From: Chitinophagaceae bacterium DXS
Lineage (GTDB): Bacteria > Bacteroidota > Bacteroidia > Chitinophagales > Chitinophagaceae
Length of the DNA: 64,000 bases
NCBI GenBank assembly: GCA_030345135.1
Contig: CP128386.1
Span: 6,681,001 to 6,745,000 of the forward strand
Direction: 5' to 3'
Of this stretch, positions 30,388 to 38,190 are shown one piece after another (within the stretch, counting starts at the first letter, position 1; the number at the start of each line of letters is the position of its first letter). The notes beneath the pieces are model-generated. The model did not search any database. It saw only the letters and a program-made list of their open reading frames with translations, and had not been told where the DNA came from. The translations under genes were made by a program, and so were the position numbers.

Positions 30388-31581
30388 ATGAAGAGAATAT
30401 ATTTTACAGCAGCGGCATTATTTGCATGGATGCAATCATTTAGTCAGAGCAGTAATACAGACACTGGCTTTGTTTCGCGAAAGTTGAAGCTCGAAGAAAT
30501 AAACTTTGTATCAAGTTATTATCAGCAAAACGGCGATCATTCAGCGGTTACAGGTGGTATAGGCACGGAAAAGCTATCCGATCTGTCTAACTTTATCGAT
30601 GTGAAACTGATCCGGTATGATAAAAAAAAGCGCAAGCATAGTTTTCTCCTGGATCTGGGTGTAGATCATTACACTTCAGCATCTTCCGACAGGATTGATC
30701 TGAAAGCAAACAGTTCTGCTTCGCATGCAGATACAAGGGTTTATCCATCTTTTACCTGGAATGAAGAGGATGAAACCAACGGCAAGACGATTGGCGCCGG
30801 GGTATCTTTGTCTAAAGAATTTGATTATTCTTCCTTTGGTGCAAATCTTATGTTTGCTAAAAAAACTAAAAATAAAATGGGTGAATTTGCGGCCAAAGCA
30901 CAGGTTTATCTTGACCAGGTAAGTTTGGTAACGCCAGTTGAATTAAGGACAGAAAGTAACAGTCACTATCACGAAGATTATCCTGTAACACCAAGAAATA
31001 CTTTTGCGGCATCTTTGTCTTATGCGCAAATTATCAACTCCCGGCTTCAGGTAATGTTTTTGGCAGATCTGGTCCGGCAGAACGGCTATTTGGGACTTCC
31101 GTTCCATCGGGTGTACTTTGCCGATAGTACCGTGCATCAGGAAAAGATGCCTGATAACAGGTTAAAGTTACCATTGGGTTTCCGGGCCAGTTATTTTGTA
31201 TCCTCCAGGATAATTGTAAGGGCCTATTACAGGTATTATACCGACAGCTGGGAGCTGCATGCAAATACCATCGATCTTGAGGTGCCGGTAAAAATCTCGC
31301 CTTTTGTGTCTGTTAGTCCATTCTACCGTTACTACACACAGACAGCTGTAAAATATTTTGCGGGCTACCACGCACATACAGCGGCAGATGGATACTATAC
31401 CAGCAATTATGATCTGTCCAAATTCAATAGCCAATTTGTGGGTGCAGGTATCAGGCTAACGCCGGCGAATGGTATTTTAGGTATTCAATCGCTGTCCATG
31501 CTTGAATTGCGGTATGGGCATTATTTTAAAACTACAGGAATGAATGCCAATATCATTTCATTAAATTTAAAGATTAAGTAG
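30388..31581 (+). CDS. DUF3570 beta-barrel protein
   Basis: This 397-residue protein has a signal peptide (MKRIYFTAAALFAWMQSFSQ) and many alternating strands typical of an outer-membrane barrel, for example VSLSKEFDYSSFGANLMF, RASYFVSSRIIVRAYYRYYT and the C-terminal MNANIISLNLKIK. It fits the DUF3570 family, which is found with DUF4266 and ApbE in Bacteroidota and Proteobacteria and has no settled function. It probably forms an outer-membrane component receiving electrons or a substrate from the upstream periplasmic redox proteins. That role is inferred from the operon. Confidence 0.85.
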   Translation: MKRIYFTAAALFAWMQSFSQSSNTDTGFVSRKLKLEEINFVSSYYQQNGDHSAVTGGIGTEKLSDLSNFIDVKLIRYDKKKRKHSFLLDLGVDHYTSASSDRIDLKANSSASHADTRVYPSFTWNEEDETNGKTIGAGVSLSKEFDYSSFGANLMFAKKTKNKMGEFAAKAQVYLDQVSLVTPVELRTESNSHYHEDYPVTPRNTFAASLSYAQIINSRLQVMFLADLVRQNGYLGLPFHRVYFADSTVHQEKMPDNRLKLPLGFRASYFVSSRIIVRAYYRYYTDSWELHANTIDLEVPVKISPFVSVSPFYRYYTQTAVKYFAGYHAHTAADGYYTSNYDLSKFNSQFVGAGIRLTPANGILGIQSLSMLELRYGHYFKTTGMNANIISLNLKIK

Positions 31582-31607
31582 TAGTAATATTTTAAACGCC
31601 TAATACT

Positions 31608-32333
31608 ATGACTATGCAAAGTGACACTGAAAATAAAGGTCTGGACAGTTATTTAGATAATCACTATATCCATAAAAGCAACTGGCTGCGCGCCGCAGTG
31701 TTGGGTGCTAATGACGGTATTTTATCTGTCGCCAGTATTGCGATCGGTGTAGCCAGTGCCGGCGGCGCAAGACAACCTGTTGTGCTGGCGGCGCTGGCCG
31801 GATTGGTTGCCGGGGCGCTTTCCATGGCCGCCGGCGAATATGTATCTGTTAGCTCGCAGACTGATTTGGAAAAGGCCGATATTGAACGGGAGAAAAAAGA
31901 GCTCGAAGAAATGCCGGAAATCGAACTGCAGCGATTAACCGAGATCTATCAGCAACGAGGGCTAAAAAAGGAAACGGCAGCAATTGTAGCACGTGAGCTA
32001 ACCGAAAAAAACGCACTGGAAGCACATTTGCGGGACGAATTGGGTATAAACGAGATTACCCAGGCCAATCCGATTCAGGCGGCGCTTGCATCAGGCGCTG
32101 CTTTTACTTCTGGTGGCATTCTGCCCCTCCTGATCACTATCTTTTTTCCGCTTGGTAACATGCACTACTCGTTGTATGTATGCTCGATCTTTTTTCTGAT
32201 GATATTGGGCGCTGTTGCTGCGAAAACCGGTGGTTCAGATATCAGGAAGGCGGTTATCAGAATAACGCTTTGGGGAACACTGGCGATGGTGATAACAGCC
32301 GGGGTGGGTTACTTGTTTGGGGTTTCAGTGTAA
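31608..32333 (+). CDS. VIT1/CCC1-family iron or manganese transporter
   Basis: This 241-residue protein begins with the VIT motif HKSNWLRAAVLGANDGILSV and has GLVAGALSMAAGEYVSVSSQ, then a charged cytoplasmic loop (about 85-150: EKADIEREKKELEEMPEIEL) and three more membrane segments. VIT1/CCC1 proteins move Fe2+ or Mn2+ out of the cytosol into vacuoles or the periplasm. It follows DUF3570 by 26 bp and may be part of the same transcription unit, linking that redox set to iron handling. Confidence 0.9.
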   Translation: MTMQSDTENKGLDSYLDNHYIHKSNWLRAAVLGANDGILSVASIAIGVASAGGARQPVVLAALAGLVAGALSMAAGEYVSVSSQTDLEKADIEREKKELEEMPEIELQRLTEIYQQRGLKKETAAIVARELTEKNALEAHLRDELGINEITQANPIQAALASGAAFTSGGILPLLITIFFPLGNMHYSLYVCSIFFLMILGAVAAKTGGSDIRKAVIRITLWGTLAMVITAGVGYLFGVSV

Positions 32334-32449
32334 CTGCAGTAGAGGATTTATCTATGATTTTGAAGTGTGGTGAACTAAACAGAAAAGTCTGTACCCCGTA
32401 AAACCTCTTTCCGGAGATCAGCAAAATAACCAGATCCAGCGAATTTTAA

Positions 32450-32476
32450 AGCTCGTAAATGAATAATTTACGAGCT
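32450..32476. terminator. Bidirectional hairpin between convergent genes
   Basis: AGCTCGTAAAT (32450-32460) pairs with ATTTACGAGCT (32466-32476) in a perfect 11-bp stem with a 5-nt loop. It stands between the VIT gene and the phosphodiesterase gene on the opposite strand and probably ends both transcripts. Confidence 0.75.
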
Positions 32477-32518
32477 TATTGGTCAAAATCTTGCTGGTAG
32501 ATTTCTTGTTGAATTTAT

Positions 32519-33619
32519 TTATTGAACGATTGTCTTTATTGGCAATGAAGTTGAATCTTTGGGCATAAAATCGAGACCTAGCAGTTTCCCGATTGTTGGT
32601 GCAATTTGTTTCTGGTATAACTGGCTTTCAGTATGTACTTCGCCCCGAGCCTGGGTGTCGGGCCCCATAACCGCAATCCATGTTCCTCCGGAATCTATCA
32701 GGCCACCATGAGAAGTCCATTGTTCTTTGATTTTATCGCCTCTTCCATGGTCGCAGGTTATGATCAATGTGGTTTTATCTTTATACTCACGCATTTGCTG
32801 TAAGGTGTTCCACAGGTCAGCAATCATTGCATCTTCTGCGTGTGCACTTGTAATATACAAATCGTACATACCATTATGTGCCGCATAGTCTGTTTCCAAA
32901 AAGGAAATAAGCAAAACTTTCGGCTTCTTTTGTTTCATGTATTCCTTTGCATACAGATAGGTAATAAGATCAGGCCTGCATCCCAGCGGCCTTGGTGTTA
33001 TTTTATTAATTGAGTTATACATCGCTGCAGTAGAAGAAGACAGTGAAAGTGTATCATCGTCAGCATTTATATATATACCACTTCTGTCTTCGTTAAGTAT
33101 GTAAGGGAATCTGTCCCATGTAGCAAATGCTGCTACTTTGTCCGCAAATTTGTTTTGCTTGTTGATGTACTCAAGAATGGTAACGTTGGGGTTGGGAATT
33201 TTATCGTTTTTACTGATTCCTGTGTCCACACAACCAGTAAGCATTTCGTTATAACCGGGGTAAGATATTTTATATGGATTGGCTACATTTACGTTGCTGC
33301 CAACATTCCGGTTGCCATATAGCTGGCCATTTTGCTCTATTATGCTCCAGAAAAAAGGGAATAGCTTTTTTCTTTTATCTAATGAAACGTCAGCACCGAA
33401 ATGCTCCTCCAAATTATCTTTATCTCTTGTGTACTTTGGATTATTGAGCAGGGCAGCATCTATTCCGCCAAATACCTCCTGCCATCGCATTCCGTCAAGT
33501 GTTACAATAACCACGTTTTCTGTTTTGTGAGATTGTGCTTTTGCCGGACAATTGGCTATGGTGAATAACCCGGCTACTAAAAAAATGCGGAATATTTTGT
33601 TGGATAAAATCTGTTTCAA
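32519..33619 (-). CDS. Alkaline-phosphatase-superfamily phosphodiesterase, exported
   Basis: This 366-residue protein has a signal peptide (MKQILSNKIFRIFLVAGLFT...NCPAKAQS) and the metal-dependent phosphatase core: NVVIVTLDGMRWQEVFGGID (metal-binding Asp and possible nucleophile Thr), LISFLETDYAAHNG (Asp/His pair), and TTLIITCDHGRGDKIKEQWTSHGG (Asp-His, His). It belongs to the type I phosphodiesterase/nucleotide pyrophosphatase branch of the alkaline phosphatase superfamily. The substrate is unknown. It stands at the edge of the amino-sugar locus with its own reading direction, like the kinase and transporter genes beside it. Confidence 0.8.
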   Translation of the reverse strand: MKQILSNKIFRIFLVAGLFTIANCPAKAQSHKTENVVIVTLDGMRWQEVFGGIDAALLNNPKYTRDKDNLEEHFGADVSLDKRKKLFPFFWSIIEQNGQLYGNRNVGSNVNVANPYKISYPGYNEMLTGCVDTGISKNDKIPNPNVTILEYINKQNKFADKVAAFATWDRFPYILNEDRSGIYINADDDTLSLSSSTAAMYNSINKITPRPLGCRPDLITYLYAKEYMKQKKPKVLLISFLETDYAAHNGMYDLYITSAHAEDAMIADLWNTLQQMREYKDKTTLIITCDHGRGDKIKEQWTSHGGLIDSGGTWIAVMGPDTQARGEVHTESQLYQKQIAPTIGKLLGLDFMPKDSTSLPIKTIVQ

Positions 33620-33697
33620 TCGAGATGGTTTTAAAGTTAATGCATAAAAAAGTACATAAATCTTCGCGGTAACTTGCCGCTGTTTTGAATGTTACCG

Positions 33698-34576
33698 TCA
33701 TGAAGCTTGCGGGCAAACCGGTATGGCTGAAAAAAGCTGTTGTGCATGATAATCAGCAAGCCCTTCTATCGGTCGTTTAATTATCGTTCCTGCCTGCATA
33801 CCGAACGCTTCAGCGGTTTCTGTCAATATATCCTTAAATGTATAACCAATAGACCCGGTACAGTTAAAGGTATAGTGTTGATAATTTTCATACCTGGCGA
33901 CAAGGTTGGCAAAAAAATCAGTAAACGCACTTTTTATAAGGTCATGGGTATAAGTTTTATCCGCAATGCTTGTTGAAATAAATTTGGTAAACTGGGCGCA
34001 AAAACGGTTGGGCAATTTTTCTGAATACACCAATTCCATGATTGTTTCGCGGGTTAATACATAGGTTGTAAAAAACTCTTCCCGCACGGGCAATGGCATA
34101 TACTCCCTTACATAATCGCTAAGTATTTTCCTTCCAATATAAAAACCGCTTCCTTCGTCACCCAGCAGGTAACCAAGTGAATCTATGTTTGCCGTTATTT
34201 TGGTTCCATCATACAGGCAGCTATTGGTGCCGGTTCCTAATATGGCAATGAACCCTTGTTTATCGCCCAGAAGCGCCTTTGCCGAACCCAATAAATCCAA
34301 TCCTGCGTGTATGGAAGCATTGGTGAAAATGCCGCTAAGCGCAGTGTTAATTATATGCAGCTTTTCATCAAAACAGCCAGCACCATAAAAGTAAATGCTG
34401 GTTACTTTTTGCGGGTCGAGGCTTTGCGGTAAGCATGGCAATAGAGAACCGGTAATATACTGCGGGTTTACAAAATAGGGGTTATAGCCTTCGGTATCAA
34501 AATAATATTTTTTATGTTCTGCGGAAATAAGACACCAGTTTGTTTTGGTAGAGCCGCTGTCAGCTACAAGTATCAT
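33698..34576 (-). CDS. BadF/BadG-type N-acetylglucosamine/N-acetylmuramic acid kinase
   Basis: This 292-residue protein has the ASKHA phosphate-1 loop VADSGSTKTNWCLI at the very N-terminus, an adenosine-type motif FIAILGTGTNSCLYDG at ~110, and GYLLGDEGSGFYIGRK, the signature of eukaryote-like GlcNAc kinases (NAGK/MurK). It would phosphorylate GlcNAc and probably MurNAc with ATP in the cytoplasm. Its start overlaps the stop of the MFS transporter by 4 bp, and MurQ is upstream in the same direction. That neighbour makes a MurNAc kinase (MurK) role likely; specificity cannot be read directly. Confidence 0.8.
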   Translation of the reverse strand: MILVADSGSTKTNWCLISAEHKKYYFDTEGYNPYFVNPQYITGSLLPCLPQSLDPQKVTSIYFYGAGCFDEKLHIINTALSGIFTNASIHAGLDLLGSAKALLGDKQGFIAILGTGTNSCLYDGTKITANIDSLGYLLGDEGSGFYIGRKILSDYVREYMPLPVREEFFTTYVLTRETIMELVYSEKLPNRFCAQFTKFISTSIADKTYTHDLIKSAFTDFFANLVARYENYQHYTFNCTGSIGYTFKDILTETAEAFGMQAGTIIKRPIEGLADYHAQQLFSAIPVCPQAS

Positions 34577-35832
34577 GCACTGTGTTTTAAAGATAAACCA
34601 ACTTTGTGTCCAGTCTTAGCATATAACCAAATACTCAGGTAGCAGGGTATTACCAGCCAGTATGCCTGTTGTGGCCTGGCAATATGCGCGAGCCAACCAT
34701 ACACAAGCGGTAAAATAGCACCACCCCCAATGGCTATGATCAATAATGATGAACCAATTTTTGTGAACCTGCCCAGACCATTAATAGCAAGGGGCCATAT
34801 AGAAGGCCAGATAAGCGAATTTGCAAGCCCCAGCAACGCAATAAAAGTAACAGATACCAGTCCGTTGGTGAAGAGTGCGATGCCTGCAAACAAAAGGCCT
34901 GCCACCGGAGATATTTTTAATGCCCTTACCTGTGATATGTATTTCGGAATAGCGATAATGCCAATGATATAACCAGCCAGCATACATACCTGCGTGCAAC
35001 TGGCAAAGAACCTTGCAACAGAAAGGGAGATGCCTTGTGATGAGGCATAGTTAACAATGGTGTCGCCTGCAATTACTTCAACTCCCACATAAAGAAACAA
35101 AGTACATACGCCAAGGAGCAGGTGTGGAAACTGGAAAATGCTGGTTTTGCTATTATTGGCTGATGCTACTGTTTCATTTTCAGCATCTGCATCAACTTCG
35201 GGCAGGCCTGAGAAAAATACCAGCATGGCTAAAAAAACAAGTACCACTACAATAATTAAGTAGGGTACTATTACCCGGTGTGCAAGGTCGCTAAGAACAA
35301 TTGTTTTTTCCGCGGCAGACATTGTAGCTATACGCGCCTTAACGCCATCAGCATCCTGTAGAATAACAGCGCCAATTAACAATGGCCCAATAACACTTGC
35401 TATGCCACTGCAAATACCCATAACGCTGATACGTCGCGCGGCGCTTTCGTGCGGACCTAATATTGTTATATATGGGTTTGATGCGGTTTGTAAAATGGCG
35501 AGGCCGGTGCCCTGCACAAAAAGGCCGGTTAAAAAAAGGGGATAGGAGCGTATAAAAGCTGCGGGAATAAACAACGCCGCGCCGGCAGCCATGATAAGCA
35601 ATCCTATGCTCATGCCTTTTTTGTATCCTGTTAACCGCAAAACACTCGCCGCAGGTATTGCCATAACTGCATAAGAAATATAAAATGAAAAAGCCACCAG
35701 GTAACCAGCGATGTCATTAAGCTGGCAGGCTATTCTTAAGTAGGGTATTAATACAGCACCAAGCCACGTTACAAAGCCAAATACAAAAAAAAGCATGCCT
35801 ATAATAAAAATGGGTTTGTTGAATAATTTCAT
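34573..35832 (-). CDS. MFS sugar transporter of the FucP/NagP type
   Basis: This 419-residue protein has about twelve membrane segments. The first includes FVFGFVTWLGAVLIPYLRIACQL, the family signature of fucose/glucose/galactose-proton symporters, and later ILQTASNPYITILGP and LANSLIWPSIWPLAINGLG are conserved. It would bring a monosaccharide through the inner membrane by proton symport. Because it is coupled to a GlcNAc/MurNAc-type kinase (4-bp overlap) and to MurQ, N-acetylated amino sugars are the likely cargo (NagP-like). The specificity is inferred. Confidence 0.85.
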   Translation of the reverse strand: MKLFNKPIFIIGMLFFVFGFVTWLGAVLIPYLRIACQLNDIAGYLVAFSFYISYAVMAIPAASVLRLTGYKKGMSIGLLIMAAGAALFIPAAFIRSYPLFLTGLFVQGTGLAILQTASNPYITILGPHESAARRISVMGICSGIASVIGPLLIGAVILQDADGVKARIATMSAAEKTIVLSDLAHRVIVPYLIIVVVLVFLAMLVFFSGLPEVDADAENETVASANNSKTSIFQFPHLLLGVCTLFLYVGVEVIAGDTIVNYASSQGISLSVARFFASCTQVCMLAGYIIGIIAIPKYISQVRALKISPVAGLLFAGIALFTNGLVSVTFIALLGLANSLIWPSIWPLAINGLGRFTKIGSSLLIIAIGGGAILPLVYGWLAHIARPQQAYWLVIPCYLSIWLYAKTGHKVGLSLKHSA

Positions 35833-35926
35833 ATGTATCGCGTCGTTATGGTTGTATAAAGGGAGTTCGATGTTGTCTAATTATTGTACGTTGATGAAAC
35901 ATTTGCTGATAATACTCTTCGCAAAG

Positions 35927-36000
35927 CTCTGTGCAGCTCTGTGTCTACTCAGTGCGCTCTGTGTAACCTTTTTTTGTTACACGGAGAAACAGCCGGAGGA
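35927..36000 (+). repeat. 74-bp interspersed repeat, copy 2
   Basis: It is nearly identical to 19549-19622 with the same GTGTAAC-CTTTTTTT-GTTACAC hairpin, in the same orientation, 16 kb away. It lies in the gap between MurQ and the MFS gene. Confidence 0.8.
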
Positions 36001-36119
36001 GGCCAGAGATTGTTTGTCGAACACCAGCCTGCTGAGCAAAGCCGATCAAGTTTAAAACTGGGCACTTCGTACCCGCCTGAATGTATTTATACGGGCAGGC
36101 TTCGTAAATCCTACTTTGT

Positions 36120-36926
36120 TTATCGCAGGTAATCTGCTGCCAGTTTAACACTGCCGTGCTCAAGTAATATTTTTTTTGCTTCATTATAATCGGTAAGTCC
36201 GGTTTTATTCATCAGCATTTTAACTGCACGGTCGGTTATCTTATCGTTTATCAGCAATACATTTACCATTTGATTGTCTTCTACACGGCCAAGTTGTATC
36301 ATGGTAGTGGTGCTGATCATGTCAAACAGCATTTTTTGTGCGGTACCGCATTTCATCCTGGTGCTGCCAGTAATAAACTCGGGGCCGGTTATCACTTCAA
36401 CCGGAAAATTTGCAACAGCTGCTATGGGGCTGTTGGGGTTGCTTACAATACAGCCTGTAGTTATTTTGTATTCGCGGCATACTTCAAGCGCACCAAGCAC
36501 AAAGGGCGTTGTTCCACTGGCCGAAATACCAATTACAATATCTTTTGATGATACTTTTTCTGCTTGTAGCCTGTCCCAGCCTTCCATATAATTATCTTCC
36601 ATTTCTTCACGGGCTTCCACCAAATGTTCTACGCCGCCTGCAAGAATAGTATTCACAATGCCCTTTTCAATCCCGAAAGTCGTTGGCAGTTCAATAACAT
36701 CTAATACTGATAGTCTTCCCCCGCTACCTGCTCCCAGGTAAAATAACCTTCCTCCATTCTTTAAATGTTCCACTATATTACTTATAAGTGCATTAATCTG
36801 CGTTAATGCATTTTTAATCGCGTATGCAACCGTTGCGTCTTCCTGGTTAATAAGTAGCGTTATTTCCTCTATTGTTTTGGTTTCCAGGCTCCTATGGATG
36901 GATGCCTGTTCAGTAATCTTTATCAT
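36120..36926 (-). CDS. murQ: N-acetylmuramic acid 6-phosphate etherase
   Basis: This 268-residue protein has a SIS fold with GRLFYLGAGSGGRLSVLDVI and ELPTTFGIEK, the etherase region VLAGGVEHLVEAREEMEDNY, IVIGISASGTTPFVLGALEV and the C-terminal TGSTRMKCGTAQKMLFDMIS. MurQ splits MurNAc-6-phosphate into GlcNAc-6-phosphate and D-lactate in the cytoplasm. The usual length is near 300; this one is slightly short at the C-terminus. The frame is open to 36986, but MIKITEQAS at 36926 is the natural start. It is divergent from the DeoR regulator (96 bp) and upstream of the transporter and kinase. Confidence 0.95.
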   Translation of the reverse strand: MIKITEQASIHRSLETKTIEEITLLINQEDATVAYAIKNALTQINALISNIVEHLKNGGRLFYLGAGSGGRLSVLDVIELPTTFGIEKGIVNTILAGGVEHLVEAREEMEDNYMEGWDRLQAEKVSSKDIVIGISASGTTPFVLGALEVCREYKITTGCIVSNPNSPIAAVANFPVEVITGPEFITGSTRMKCGTAQKMLFDMISTTTMIQLGRVEDNQMVNVLLINDKITDRAVKMLMNKTGLTDYNEAKKILLEHGSVKLAADYLR

Positions 36927-37022
36927 AAAAAAAGATTTTGCAGTTTTTTTCTGTAATTTATATAAAAAACATGCAAATAAACGCAAAAGTTATATATTTA
37001 GTATACAATCGGACAAACAAGC

Positions 37023-37775
37023 ATGCTTAAGGAAGAAAGACATCAGATCATTTTAAAGGAAATAAACCTTCATAACAAAGTGTATTCGACAGATTTGAGC
37101 GAAAAGCTGCAGGTTTCTGAAGACACGATAAGGAGAGATTTGAATGAAATGTCTGACCTGGGATTGATTTTAAAAGTGCATGGCGGCGCAATGAGTAAAA
37201 CTTTTCATTACCCGTTTAACAGTCAAAACCCGGTTTACGCACTTGAGGCCAAGCATGTTATTGCTGATAAGGTGATAGGGCTTTTTAAAAAAGGCATGAT
37301 GATATTGGTGGAAGGTGGAACCACTATTATGGAAATTGCCAAAAAAATACCAGCCGATTTGCAGGCAACTTTTTTAACAGTGAGTCCCCAGGTTGCCCTG
37401 GCTTTGGCTGAACATGAAAATATAGAAGTGATATCAATAGGTGGCAGGCTTGCCAAAAGCGCTAACATACACACAGGAGCAAGCGTAATATATGAGATTG
37501 GAAATATTAAACCCGACCTGTGCATAATAGGTACAAATGGCATATCGCAGGAACACGGATTGACTGATTCTGATTGGGAAGTGGTACAGGTGATAAAGGC
37601 AATGATAAGAGCTGCAAAAAAAGTAGCCGTTGTAACCATTGCAGAAAAATTTAATTCGGTAAAGCGTATTAAGATAGCCGATATAAAAGATATTGATTAC
37701 CTGGTAACTGAACTGTCACCCAATAGCCCTATGCTGGCACAGTATAACGGTGCTGAAAAGCCTGTGCTGTTATAA
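37023..37775 (+). CDS. DeoR-family transcriptional regulator
   Basis: This 250-residue protein has an N-terminal DeoR HTH at about 5-55 (ERHQIILKEINLHNKVYSTD, SEKLQVSEDTIRRDLNEMSD, KVHGGAM) and a DeoRC ligand domain (about 75-235: FKKGMMILVEGGTTIMEIAK, VISIGGRLAKSANIHTGASV, IIGTNGISQEHGLTD). DeoR proteins repress sugar-phosphate catabolic operons and are released by a phosphorylated sugar. It is divergent from murQ across 96 bp. It may also govern the SusCD operon 415 bp downstream, with MurNAc-6-P or GlcNAc-6-P as a plausible effector (inference). Confidence 0.9.
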   Translation: MLKEERHQIILKEINLHNKVYSTDLSEKLQVSEDTIRRDLNEMSDLGLILKVHGGAMSKTFHYPFNSQNPVYALEAKHVIADKVIGLFKKGMMILVEGGTTIMEIAKKIPADLQATFLTVSPQVALALAEHENIEVISIGGRLAKSANIHTGASVIYEIGNIKPDLCIIGTNGISQEHGLTDSDWEVVQVIKAMIRAAKKVAVVTIAEKFNSVKRIKIADIKDIDYLVTELSPNSPMLAQYNGAEKPVLL

Positions 37776-38190
37776 ATAACCAAGTGATAATATTTAAATA
37801 GTGCATTGTAAGAAAACTTTCACTATTGACTATTCACTCATGACGATAGCAAATTCATAGTTCTACCGACAGGATAATTTTGTACAAAACATGGAAAGCT
37901 TTCTGGAATGGACGCTTATGAGAACGGTCTAAATTTATCCCGAACAAACGATTAGCCAAAACATCATAAACGAAAAGAAAAGATTCGTACCAACAATAAT
38001 TACCCTATGATGAAGCGTGAAATATTGATTTTAACGGGCTGACAAACCTGGCTGAATATTTTATAATGGAGACGGTTGCTATGCTGTAAAACTTATGTAA
38101 ACACTGTTCAATAAATTTTCGTATCCCCATAGTTGCACGGCAATAATGTTTGCTGTGACTATGATTCACTAACTGCAAATTTTAAATCAA
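37776..38190 (+). promoter_or_regulatory. Leader region before the SusC gene
   Basis: There is no gene in these 415 bp. CTTTCACTATTGACTATTCACT at 37817-37838 is repeated exactly at 50267-50288, a short interspersed element of unknown role. A TAATTTTG (TAnnTTTG-like) lies near 37875 and could be the -7 box for susC with a long leader, but no convincing -33 element is seen. Confidence 0.35.
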
